Of a stretch of DNA of 64,000 bases, positions 17,901-25,815 are shown in pieces. The position numbers and the translations under genes are program-made. The stretch is from Acholeplasma sp. OttesenSCG-928-E16 (GTDB lineage Bacteria; Bacillota_I; Bacilli_A; Acholeplasmatales; Acholeplasmataceae), in contig JAJDIT010000001.1 in NCBI GenBank assembly GCA_030266845.1, positions 98,174 through 162,173 on the forward strand, read 5' to 3'. Under the pieces are notes generated by a model that had not been told where the DNA came from, ran no database searches, and saw only the letters and a program-made list of their open reading frames with translations. Position 1 is the first letter of the stretch; every line of letters starts with the position of its first letter.

Positions 17901-19595
17901 ATTTATTACCGAGCTGTTGACCAAGCCGGAAACGCATCTAAACAAAAGACAATCACAATAGATGTTGTTATTGAAATTGCTGAAGATAACGAATATGTTA
18001 TTAGAAATGGCAAAGAAGTAACCTACTATGAAACATCAACTCCAATTAAGTTACCTACTTACTCAGAAAGAGAAGCTGAAGTTAGGGCTTCTTGGTTATC
18101 AACTGTTTGGAATATTGACGTTCCAATGGTTACAACAGAAGAAGAATATAAAGCAAAAATCATTACAATGTTAGATACTTTATTATCATTAAACATGAAT
18201 ACTATATTCTTCCAAGTAAGATCAATGAATGACGCCTATTATAAGTCTGATTATGCTCCTTATTCAAGGTTCTTAGCTGGTGCTCAAGGAGTTGATCCTG
18301 GATTTGATGCCTTAGGATTTGTTATTGAAGAAACCCATAAAAGAGGTATGGAATTCCATGCATGGATGAATCCATATCGGGTGTCTTCTGATACAGCTCC
18401 AAAAGATACTCAATTAGCAGCCCTAGCTGATGGCAATTTTGCAAAAATGAATCCATCATTAGTGCTTGCAGATCGAAGTGGGCAATTAATATTAAACCCA
18501 GGTGAACCAAGAGTTCAAAACTATCTTAAAAATGTCGTATCCGAAATATTGGGTTTATATGATATTGATGGAATCCATTTTGATGATTATTTTTATAGTT
18601 ATGGAGGTACTGATAACCAACAAGACCAAGATGCTTTTAATAGATATGGCAATGGGTTATCAAGGGAAGATTGGCGTCGCAAAAATGTTGATGATCTTAT
18701 TAAATTAATTTCTGAGACTATTAATGAATACGAAGAACAAAAAGACAAAAATGTTAAATTTGGAATTAGTCCATTTGCGATATGGAGATCAAAACAAGAA
18801 GGTGTGCCTGAGGGATCTAACACTCCTGTAACTAATCTACAAAGTTATAAAGATCAATTCGCTGATTCTAAAAAATGGGTAGACGAAAAATGGCTAGACT
18901 ATATTTGTCCTCAAATCTATGGTGGATTTGACTATAAACCAATGCAATATGCTGATATGGTAGACTGGTGGGCAAACGTATGTAAGAATGCAGGTGTTGA
19001 CCTAATGATTGGTCAAGGGATGCATCGATCAGTAGATTCGTCTGTTCCAGATTGGAAAGATCAAAGTGAATTAGTAGAACAAATTCGTTATGCAAATCAA
19101 TATGATTGTGTCATAGGTTATTCGATATTCTCATATAAGAATTTACTTGGAACAACAACGGCAACAAAAGCAGCATTAACAAGGCTAGTAAATAGTTATT
19201 GGACAAAAAGAGCAACTTTCCCTTGGGGATCTGATGTTACTATCGACCAATATGAAATTACCCTAAATGTTGATCAAACAAAAGGCTCTGTATCAAGCTT
19301 AAGTAAAGACAAATTTGCTTACGGTGATACTGTTAGTTTAACAGCAACACCAAAAGATAAGTATAAATTTGTTGAATGGCGTATTAATGGAATATCAGCT
19401 GGTAGTGAAGAAACAATAAGCTTTAAAGTTACTAACGATATCAGCGTAGAAGCAATATTTGATTTAGTTTCTAATAATGGAAATACACCAAATGATAAAA
19501 CTCTAATAATTGTAATCTCGATAGCTTCAGGCGTCGTTTTAGTAGGTGGGTTAGTTACTGTTATTTTGGTTAGGAAAAAGAAAAAAGTAAAATAA
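14916..19595 (+). CDS. double-headed membrane-anchored GHL10 glycoside hydrolase
   Basis: Very large (1559-residue) surface enzyme: N-terminal signal sequence (1-25), first GHL10 catalytic domain (about 70-445), several fibronectin/Ig-like beta domains (about 450-1035), second GHL10 domain (about 1053-1430), an InlB B-repeat-like domain (about 1445-1520, with FVEWRING), a C-terminal transmembrane helix and tail VRKKKKVK. Both catalytic domains retain FFQVR, HAWxNPYRVS and DGIHFDDYFYSY. Two GHL10 domains in one chain is unusual. It is outward facing, so extracellular cleavage of stripped peptidoglycan glycan is the likely role by analogy with DigH. No sortase motif is present. Confidence 0.85.
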   Translation: MKIFNKLIIGIVLVMSVFALLSTNNYNNDLDIYDAATTDLEELVINGDTVTHRGTSNPVMTPKNYTEKNTEVRAVWLAYVTSDGPKFSTEAKYKQDITAVLNRMVALKLNTIFFQVRPMNDAMYESEYAPFSRFLYGTSVTNEGKDPGMDILKYVIDECHSRGIEFHAWLNPYRVSTGTGTKEAQLATLHDDNFAKQNPNLVIQGSDERLILNPGEPAVRDYLFNVVDELMQKYDIDGIHFDDYFYSYSGTTDTLDQSAFDNYNPNGLSRADWRRNNVNLLVEGVSNCIKNHNANNNTTIRFGISPFGIWKNGNGTITGGSNTAGNNSYAAQFADSKKWVEEGWLDYICPQTYWGFKLAAAPFADLVDWWALVCETYGVDLILGLGLYRVTETNDGWSKNPNELIDQINYASKHDAVAGFSIFSYNYLNSSNTTIKSQLNTLTANYWTKMPTKIWDVKTTKLSNPTINIKDNVITWDEIENADGYIVTLNGTKNAKQTGTSFTMPSPTNGVEYTISVEAVSNDVSLFENSSTEETFTYGKKLNTPSNISFSNGTISWDSVNNADGYTLYIGGETETKLDSFEATKNTTTYSSDNLYFSLSDSSMLWNRNDLLVNVNDDHGRRDQIVLVFDDPNKVTYDSSALSATVLVHVGADGTILERAYGSNFETLLNNLKNSGLKKGEVLMTSYGGASVFGGSSVSTWNPNENPLVVGDKISLDWSNGFDSTTNSYAFSNTTPGVYEISIMAYSNSSSYENSTVSSKYDLIISKALAAPVITLNNNIVSWSRVDNASGYVVTVNGVASDPQTRSSYTINAATAGNYVVTVKAVSNDAMYSDSVSSNSVTYTHTITSDTPSIEVTGTGSDGFYQEATITLSTTTSYDILYKINSGSWQTYSSSSKITLDADGEYTIYYKLDFAGATENSKFITIDNVAPEEPAIIVNGQKNDAGKYVKNVSFSFDEITDGTIYYKIDLSGNSYVATWTEFKAEVSLKANGRYVIYYRAVDQAGNASKQKTITIDVVIEIAEDNEYVIRNGKEVTYYETSTPIKLPTYSEREAEVRASWLSTVWNIDVPMVTTEEEYKAKIITMLDTLLSLNMNTIFFQVRSMNDAYYKSDYAPYSRFLAGAQGVDPGFDALGFVIEETHKRGMEFHAWMNPYRVSSDTAPKDTQLAALADGNFAKMNPSLVLADRSGQLILNPGEPRVQNYLKNVVSEILGLYDIDGIHFDDYFYSYGGTDNQQDQDAFNRYGNGLSREDWRRKNVDDLIKLISETINEYEEQKDKNVKFGISPFAIWRSKQEGVPEGSNTPVTNLQSYKDQFADSKKWVDEKWLDYICPQIYGGFDYKPMQYADMVDWWANVCKNAGVDLMIGQGMHRSVDSSVPDWKDQSELVEQIRYANQYDCVIGYSIFSYKNLLGTTTATKAALTRLVNSYWTKRATFPWGSDVTIDQYEITLNVDQTKGSVSSLSKDKFAYGDTVSLTATPKDKYKFVEWRINGISAGSEETISFKVTNDISVEAIFDLVSNNGNTPNDKTLIIVISIASGVVLVGGLVTVILVRKKKKVK
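15614..15655 (+). repeat. copy 1 of a near-identical coding repeat in GHL10 domains
   Basis: These 42 bases encode the active-site segment with DGIHFDDYFYS and are identical to 18557-18598. The last 34 bases are also identical to 20627-20660. Such identity at the codon level between otherwise diverged domains suggests recent duplication or gene conversion. Confidence 0.8.
18557..18598 (+). repeat. copy 2 of the GHL10 active-site repeat
   Basis: Identical over 42 bases to 15614-15655 and lies in the second catalytic domain of the same protein. Confidence 0.8.
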
Positions 19596-19601
19596 TCTAG
19601 T

Positions 19602-19623
19602 GAGGGCCAATCCTTTGGCCCTC
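19602..19623 (+). other. intercistronic hairpin between GHL10 genes
   Basis: GAGGGCCA (19602-19609) pairs perfectly with TGGCCCTC (19616-19623) around a six-base loop, but no T-tract follows. It may stabilise or process the transcript or partly attenuate it, rather than fully terminate. Confidence 0.6.
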
Positions 19624-19668
19624 CTAAGATTGATTAATTAATGGTTAGCGCAAACAAGGAGGCAAAAA

Positions 19669-21681
19669 GTGAAAATGAAATCGATACATAAAAACATTAT
19701 AATGATTCTTTTATTGTTTTTATCAGTGTTCCCCTTTTTTGGTAGTTATCACGCCGATAACGAGATTTCAGTTCCAAAGATCATTGTAACTGGCGATGTA
19801 AATGAAAACGGAAAATACACATCAAAAGTTGTAGTTACATTTGAAAAAGTAGATGGAATAGATATCTATTATGATCGTTTTACAAACGGAAATTTTACTC
19901 ATGGATATGTCAAGTTTAATAATTCAATCAACCTAACTACAAATGGAAGACATTTAATAAGTTATTATGGACAAGACTCTCTTTTAAATCAATCAACTAA
20001 AGGATCTATTACTATTGATATCATCTTAATTTCTACTGAGGATAATGAGTATGTAGAAAGAAATGGGAGCTATGTCAATTATTATAAAACGAGTACCCCA
20101 GTTAAACTACCAACCTCCTATAGTGAAAAAAGCAATGAGCTAAGGGCAGTTTGGGTTTCAACAGTTTCAAATATTGATATCGTGAAACATTCCTCAGAGG
20201 AACAATATAAAGGTGTTATTAATACCATCTTAGATAATGTAAAAAATAATAATTTAAACGCAATATTCTTTCAAGTAAGGCCGATGAATGATGCTTTTTA
20301 TGAGTCAGACTATGCACCATTTAGTCGATATTTAACTGGTGCAGAGGGTGTTTCGCCAGGTTGGGATGTTTTAGAATACATAATAGATGAAGCTCACCGA
20401 AGAGGAATAGAATTTCATGCATGGCTAAATCCTTACCGAGTCTCATCCACAACTGGTGTTCCTAAGGAAACCCAGCTATCTTCTTTAGCTAATAATAATT
20501 TTGCGAGAATGAATCCTAGTTTAGTAATGGAAGATAATGATGGAAAACTAATATTAAACCCTGGTGAACCAGAGGTTGTCGAATATATCAGTAATGTAGT
20601 AGATGAGCTTATTACAAAATATAAGGTTGATGGAATCCATTTTGATGATTATTTTTATAGTTATTCTGGGACTCCAACCCAAGAAGATCAAAGCGCATTT
20701 ACAAATAATAATCCAAGTAAGTTATCAAGAGCTGACTGGAGACGTAAAAACATCGATGATCTAATCAAAGGATTATCAGAACTAATCGATGCTCATAATC
20801 AAGAAAAAAATGTTCATATAAAGTTTGGGATTAGTCCATTTGGAGTTTGGAGTTCGAAAAATTCAAGTTCTGGGATGCCTGATGGAGCAAATGTCGGAAA
20901 TACAATGCAAAGCTATAGTGCTCAATATGCGGATTCTAAAAAATGGGTTGAAGAGGGATGGTTAGATTATATTTGCCCACAATTATACTGGGGCTTTTCC
21001 CATTCTTCTGCGCCATTTGCTGACCTAGTGAAATGGTGGGCAGAACTATGCGAAAGAAGCAATGTAGATTTAATTATTGGTCAAGGATTTTATCGTTCAG
21101 TGGAAACACAAAGTGATTGGACTAATGCAAACGAGCTATTAGAACAAATAAGATATGCAAGCACATATGAATCAGTAAAAGGATTTTCATTATTTTCATA
21201 TAAAACGATAATCAATCAATCTCAAAATGTTTTACAAGCAGTAAAAAGATTAAATGATTATTACTGGACCGAACAACCAATGTTTCCTTGGCCATCAGAT
21301 ATTAGTGATCTTAGATATACTGTTACTGGGACTTCAAATATAGATCAAGGAATGATTGGTGGTCTTGATAAAGATGCTTACCTTTATGGAGAAGAAATAA
21401 CGATAGAAGCTATTCCACAAACCGGCTACAAATTTAAAAATTGGGTTATTGAAGGTTCAACAGTAGATAATTTAAAATCAAGAACAATTACTTTTAAAGT
21501 TACTGGCAATACAACTATCGAAGCTATATTTGAAGTAGATAAACCATTTGATTTTACCTTAGTTATTATCGGCTCGAGCATTATAGGAGGAGCAGCATTA
21601 GCAGCCTTATTCACGTTTATTGTTAGAAAAAGAAAAGGGGAAAGAAGCGATGATCCAGAAAATCCAAGCAATAGCGGCTGA
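19669..21681 (+). CDS. membrane-anchored GHL10 glycoside hydrolase
   Basis: A 670-residue single-headed homologue of the preceding protein: signal peptide (about 1-28), an Ig-like beta domain (about 35-125), a GHL10 domain (about 155-525, with FFQVRPMNDAFYES and DGIHFDDYFYSYSG), an InlB B-repeat-like domain (about 545-620), a transmembrane helix and basic tail. The lead-in EDNEYVERNG closely resembles that before the second head of the 1559-residue enzyme, so the two share a recent ancestor. GTG at 19669 is preferred because AAGGAGG (19656-19662) is correctly spaced for it; ATG at 19675 is the alternative. The TGA stop overlaps the next gene. Confidence 0.85.
   Translation: MKMKSIHKNIIMILLLFLSVFPFFGSYHADNEISVPKIIVTGDVNENGKYTSKVVVTFEKVDGIDIYYDRFTNGNFTHGYVKFNNSINLTTNGRHLISYYGQDSLLNQSTKGSITIDIILISTEDNEYVERNGSYVNYYKTSTPVKLPTSYSEKSNELRAVWVSTVSNIDIVKHSSEEQYKGVINTILDNVKNNNLNAIFFQVRPMNDAFYESDYAPFSRYLTGAEGVSPGWDVLEYIIDEAHRRGIEFHAWLNPYRVSSTTGVPKETQLSSLANNNFARMNPSLVMEDNDGKLILNPGEPEVVEYISNVVDELITKYKVDGIHFDDYFYSYSGTPTQEDQSAFTNNNPSKLSRADWRRKNIDDLIKGLSELIDAHNQEKNVHIKFGISPFGVWSSKNSSSGMPDGANVGNTMQSYSAQYADSKKWVEEGWLDYICPQLYWGFSHSSAPFADLVKWWAELCERSNVDLIIGQGFYRSVETQSDWTNANELLEQIRYASTYESVKGFSLFSYKTIINQSQNVLQAVKRLNDYYWTEQPMFPWPSDISDLRYTVTGTSNIDQGMIGGLDKDAYLYGEEITIEAIPQTGYKFKNWVIEGSTVDNLKSRTITFKVTGNTTIEAIFEVDKPFDFTLVIIGSSIIGGAALAALFTFIVRKRKGERSDDPENPSNSG
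20627..20660 (+). repeat. copy 3 (34 bases) of the GHL10 active-site repeat
   Basis: Identical over 34 bases to 15622-15655 and 18565-18598, in a separate gene. Confidence 0.8.
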
Positions 21682-22687
21682 GGCGGTTAATAAAAAAGAT
21701 ATTCCTGGTGCTTCATTTGCATTAGTAAAAAATGGTATAATTGAAACAGGATACGTTGGATACAAACAAATATATAAAAGAAAAATAAAAAATAGAGGCA
21801 ATGAAGTTTATGATTGTGCCTCACTCACTAAGGTTATTTCAACAACCACGATTATCATGAAATTGATAGAGGATAAAAAATTACGTTTAGATGACTTTGT
21901 TAGTGATTTTCTACCAAGATTTAAGCATAAAAACATTACTATATACCATCTTTTAACCCATTCTTCTGGATTACCGGCAGATGTAAAAAGATCAAATACC
22001 TTAAAATCAAAAGAAGAGGTTATGGATTATATATATGATGTCTCATTAATTAATGATTTAGAGACTAGTTGTGTTTATTCGGATATCGGATTTATTTTAT
22101 TAGGAGAAATTATTGAAAAAATAACTAATAAAAAAATAAGTGAAAATGCATTTGAAATGATTTTCAAACCGCTAAACATGATAAGCAGTTCATATTATCC
22201 GGATAAAAGATTTGCTGCCCCAACCGAACTAAGAGAAGATGATGTTTATAATGGTCTTCTAAGGGGAATGGTTCATGATGAGAAGAGTTTCGCAATGAAA
22301 GGCGAAGCAGGACACGCAGGTTTATTTTCTAACGTATATGATATTTCCTTATTCATCAAGGCAATCTTAGAAGATAAATTTGTTTTAAAAAAAGAAACAG
22401 TGGATGAACTATTTAAGCACCGACCATTAAAATCTAACAATGAAACAACAAGGGCTCTTGGATGGGATAAACCACAAAAAGGCGGACAAGTTGGTGATAA
22501 TTTTGATTTTATAAACACGATTTGTCATACAGGGTTTACTGGGTGTAATATGTTTATAGATAGAAAAAGAAAAATAGGGTTTGTTATGTTAAGCAATGCG
22601 GTACACTATAAAAGAGCAATGAACCATATATTTTCTTATCGATATAGGATTGGAAGCGAAATTATTAAAAAAGGAGTTGAGGGATAA
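21650..22687 (+). CDS. cytoplasmic serine hydrolase, class C beta-lactamase family
   Basis: Serine hydrolase of 345 residues with the SxxK motif in CASLTK (Ser58, Lys61), the Tyr motif YSD (143-145) and the third motif HTGFTG (about 293). There is no signal peptide. B. subtilis AmiE (YbbE), reported as an N-acetylmuramoyl-L-alanine amidase encoded beside nagZ and namZ, belongs to the same superfamily, so removal of residual peptides from imported muropeptides is a reasonable guess. Esterase or carboxypeptidase activity is equally compatible. ATG at 21650 follows GGGGAAAG; it overlaps the previous gene by 32 bases. Confidence 0.75.
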   Translation: MIQKIQAIAAEAVNKKDIPGASFALVKNGIIETGYVGYKQIYKRKIKNRGNEVYDCASLTKVISTTTIIMKLIEDKKLRLDDFVSDFLPRFKHKNITIYHLLTHSSGLPADVKRSNTLKSKEEVMDYIYDVSLINDLETSCVYSDIGFILLGEIIEKITNKKISENAFEMIFKPLNMISSSYYPDKRFAAPTELREDDVYNGLLRGMVHDEKSFAMKGEAGHAGLFSNVYDISLFIKAILEDKFVLKKETVDELFKHRPLKSNNETTRALGWDKPQKGGQVGDNFDFINTICHTGFTGCNMFIDRKRKIGFVMLSNAVHYKRAMNHIFSYRYRIGSEIIKKGVEG

Positions 22688-22689
22688 AA

Positions 22690-25600
22690 ATGAAAAGAAA
22701 AGTTTTTTTAGCAATCGCGGTCTTAGTAACATCACTTTTAGTAGGATGTGGATCTAAAATCACTATTGAATGTAGTGAAAGAAGCGCGACAATTGGATCT
22801 TTCGAGACATATCAGATAGAGGCAACTACTAATGATGATAAGGGACTAAACTATGAATCTGAAAACAAAGATGTAGCTACAGTCAATGACTCAGGATTAG
22901 TAAGTGCTGTTGCTGTTGGACAAGCGAAGATTAAAGTATCTTCAAAAAGTGATCCAAAAGTGTCAATAACTATTGATATCAAAGTAGAAAAGAAAGACTA
23001 TGTCAATGTTACAACAACAGAGATAGATCTAGACTTAGGTGATGAACACACTTTAGTTTATGATGCATCTGGAGCTGTTAATTTTACATCGAGCGACACT
23101 AATATCGCTGCTGTAAATACAAGCGGCATTATTGTTTCGATTGCAGCTGGAACAGTTGATATTACCATTTCTTTAAAAACCGATGCTAGCGTATCAAAAG
23201 TTGTAAAAGTTAATGTCGTTCCACTAGCTTCAAAAATTGTTATTTCTGGTCCTACAGTGATAACTGTTGGTGGGACCGGGGAATACAAGATTACGGCAAC
23301 CCCTGCTGGTTCTAGTAAGAATGTGGAATGGGAAGTAAGCGATGAATCGATAGCTACTATCAATGAATCTGGTGTTTTATCAGGAGTTACTGCCGGAACG
23401 GTCACTGTTAGTGCGACTCATAAAAAGGACTCAACAGTTAAAAATTCTTTTGAAGTAGAAGTAAAAAGTATATTATTCGTTTCTGCTTCTAAGGGGGCTG
23501 GCGATACATTGACCATCAATGGTATTACCTTAGAACACGGAAAGGGATTATACTCAAGTTTAAAAGAAGCATCCGAAAAAGCGATTGATGGAACGATTAT
23601 TTATCTTTTTGATGGAGAATTCAGTGACGCAATAAACATTAATAAAGATTTTGTTTCATTATTAGGTGTTGGTAATGGTGCTGTAATCAAAAATACTGTT
23701 ACAATTAAAGGAAAAAATATATCAATTGAAGGAGTTAGATTCGAAGGTGCTGCAAGAATTGTAAGTACTGAGGCAGTTGAAAATCTTCAATTAGTAAATA
23801 ACTCATTTAATAATATTACTGGAACATCTGATTTAATTTCTCTTGCTGGAGTTAATGGGTTAGTTATTAAAGGTAATAATATAACCTTACCTTCAATCAA
23901 TGGAATAGTGCTTTCAAACATTAGTGCAAATGAAGCATTAATAAGAAATAATACAATTACTGGTGGACAAACAGCAATAAAGGCAGCCTTTTTAGGTTCT
24001 GCTACAAGTACCACACAGTTGCATATTGTTAGAAATGTTATTTCAAACGCTAATCTACCACTTGATGTTAATACACTAAATTCAAGTTCATCTTACGCAA
24101 GATATAACCAAATAAGTGGTTTTGGAAGCAAGGCTGTTGTTGCAAACAGCGAAAATGCAATGGATTTTTCATTAAACTATTGGGGAAGTAAGACTGTTGA
24201 TATTTCTAAGTTTGATAATGTTGCAGAACACTTCTTAGCAGGAACATATGAATCTGCAGACGACATTCTTTTAGAAAAATATGAAGACCCAAGAGTTCCA
24301 GCTATGATGATTATTAATAACCCAATTGAGGATTTAAAAATTGGTGATAGCTACCAAATTGAAGTTTCATACTTACCTTATGATTATCAACATAGGAGTT
24401 CAAACGTCAGATTTGTAACTACTGATGCATCAGTTGCTTATTTTGGATTAACCGGTGTTTTAAACATTGTTAAATCAGGGTTAGTTCATCTAGGAGTTAG
24501 ATCAACTGTCTTTACAAACTTAGAAAATATGATGATAGTTTCTGTATTAACTGATCCAGGAGTAGAAATGAAACCTTCTAATATGGATGCTGGATTAATT
24601 GTTGGTGAGGCTTTATCGTTTGAAACTAAGGTTTTCCCTTATACAATCGAAAACAACCCAATAAGATTTAGTTCTTCAGATGCAAGTGTTGCAACTATCG
24701 ACGCTACTGGAAAAGTTACATCACTAAAAGCGGGAACAGTAACTTTCAAAGCAGAAGTTGATGTTAAAGATGAACAAGGGGTCCTTTTGGAAACGGTTGA
24801 AACAACATATACATCTTCATTCTATGCAGAATTGGATGGAAACAATATCTTAGACTATCTTACTATGTATCACAATACCTATGCGCAAACAAAAAATGTT
24901 TTCGTTAATGGATTTAATGGTACATATACATATTATGGAATTCTTTCCGCTTCAATGTTCTTATACGATGAAGTTATTATTCATCAAGCGATTATCACTA
25001 ATCCAGCAATTAGACCAGGATTGATGACGGCATTACCTTCTAATGTCACTCCATTTAATGGGGATAACATTTATTGGGTAGTGGTACATGATACTGCTAA
25101 TGCAGGTTCAGGAGCTGCCGGGCATGCGCAATGGTTATCAGGTGGTGGAGATTCAACATCATGGCACTACACAGTTGATGATAAAGAAACTTATCAACAT
25201 TTACCAGAAAATGAAAGAGCATATCATGCAGGAGATGGTTCATCTAGCCCAGGCAATAATGGTGGTTATTTAGGTGGTGGAAATAGAAATGGTATTGGAA
25301 TTGAAACATCAGTCCGTAAGGGAGATGACTTATTTAAGGTTTGGCAAAATACAGCTAAATTAGTTGCTGACATTTTAGTTAGAAACAATTTACCATTAAA
25401 TCATGCGAAGTATCATAATGATTTTAGTGGTAAAAACTGTCCGGCTGCAATGCGTGATGCGAAGATGATCCCATATTTTGAAATATTAAAGGAAGTTGAA
25501 TACAACATAAGAAGTAAATATCCTGATGCAGTGATCACTTTAACTTCAAACAACACAGATTATCTTGCAAACTCAGGTAGAATAATTAAGCTTCCAGAAA

Positions 25601-25695
25601 AGGCAATGACAGTGACATACACTGTTTCAGTTACCAATAATAGTCAAACAGAGACTAGAGACTTTGCAATTTATTTGCCTGGAACAATAGCCTAA
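22690..25695 (+). CDS. lipoprotein N-acetylmuramoyl-L-alanine amidase with Big2 and beta-helix domains
   Basis: Surface lipoprotein of 1001 residues; lipobox ending LLVGC near residue 20. Order: three BIG2-type Ig-like domains (about 25-255), a parallel beta-helix region with repeated short strands (about 270-520), two more BIG2-like domains (about 530-715), and an Amidase_2/PGRP-type catalytic domain (about 770-960). Zinc ligands are visible as His in VVVHDTAN (about 798), His in HAKYHND, and the KNCP cysteine. It would cut the amide between MurNAc and L-Ala, yielding the peptide-free glycans that GHL10 enzymes prefer. It starts 2 bases after the serine hydrolase stop, with GAGGGA as ribosome binding site. 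Confidence 0.88.
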   Translation: MKRKVFLAIAVLVTSLLVGCGSKITIECSERSATIGSFETYQIEATTNDDKGLNYESENKDVATVNDSGLVSAVAVGQAKIKVSSKSDPKVSITIDIKVEKKDYVNVTTTEIDLDLGDEHTLVYDASGAVNFTSSDTNIAAVNTSGIIVSIAAGTVDITISLKTDASVSKVVKVNVVPLASKIVISGPTVITVGGTGEYKITATPAGSSKNVEWEVSDESIATINESGVLSGVTAGTVTVSATHKKDSTVKNSFEVEVKSILFVSASKGAGDTLTINGITLEHGKGLYSSLKEASEKAIDGTIIYLFDGEFSDAININKDFVSLLGVGNGAVIKNTVTIKGKNISIEGVRFEGAARIVSTEAVENLQLVNNSFNNITGTSDLISLAGVNGLVIKGNNITLPSINGIVLSNISANEALIRNNTITGGQTAIKAAFLGSATSTTQLHIVRNVISNANLPLDVNTLNSSSSYARYNQISGFGSKAVVANSENAMDFSLNYWGSKTVDISKFDNVAEHFLAGTYESADDILLEKYEDPRVPAMMIINNPIEDLKIGDSYQIEVSYLPYDYQHRSSNVRFVTTDASVAYFGLTGVLNIVKSGLVHLGVRSTVFTNLENMMIVSVLTDPGVEMKPSNMDAGLIVGEALSFETKVFPYTIENNPIRFSSSDASVATIDATGKVTSLKAGTVTFKAEVDVKDEQGVLLETVETTYTSSFYAELDGNNILDYLTMYHNTYAQTKNVFVNGFNGTYTYYGILSASMFLYDEVIIHQAIITNPAIRPGLMTALPSNVTPFNGDNIYWVVVHDTANAGSGAAGHAQWLSGGGDSTSWHYTVDDKETYQHLPENERAYHAGDGSSSPGNNGGYLGGGNRNGIGIETSVRKGDDLFKVWQNTAKLVADILVRNNLPLNHAKYHNDFSGKNCPAAMRDAKMIPYFEILKEVEYNIRSKYPDAVITLTSNNTDYLANSGRIIKLPEKAMTVTYTVSVTNNSQTETRDFAIYLPGTIA

Positions 25696-25726
25696 TAACT
25701 GAAAAAAAAAATCAAGGATTGAAAAA

Positions 25727-25778
25727 AAGCGCTTATTTCCTAGTTTGGATTGACAGCGCTTTCACTAAACGATATAAT
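25727..25778 (+). promoter_or_regulatory. perfect consensus promoter overlapped by a cre-like operator
   Basis: TTGACA (25750-25755) and TATAAT (25773-25778) are 17 bases apart, an exact sigma-A consensus. TGACAGCGCTTTCA (25751-25764) fits the CcpA cre consensus with one mismatch and overlaps the -35, a repressor position. A second core, AAGCGCTT (25727-25734), is centred 27 bases upstream. Repression by CcpA or another LacI-family protein is inferred; no such regulator gene is in the window. Confidence 0.8.
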
Positions 25779-25815
25779 TTTAATATAATATTCTTACAAG
25801 AATAGGAGGAGAAGA

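Noticed and set aside
19602..19623. Full rho-independent terminator between the GHL10 genes
   Set aside because: The stem is strong but no T-tract follows, and the next gene has no clear promoter, so it is listed only as a hairpin.
14916..21681. CRISPR-like or mobile-element explanation for the exact repeats
   Set aside because: The copies are in frame within homologous catalytic domains, only three in number and widely spaced, so domain duplication explains them.
23058..24014. Long minus-strand open frames inside the amidase gene
   Set aside because: They are antisense to a clear lipoprotein with lipobox and domains, have no ribosome binding site and show low-complexity composition.
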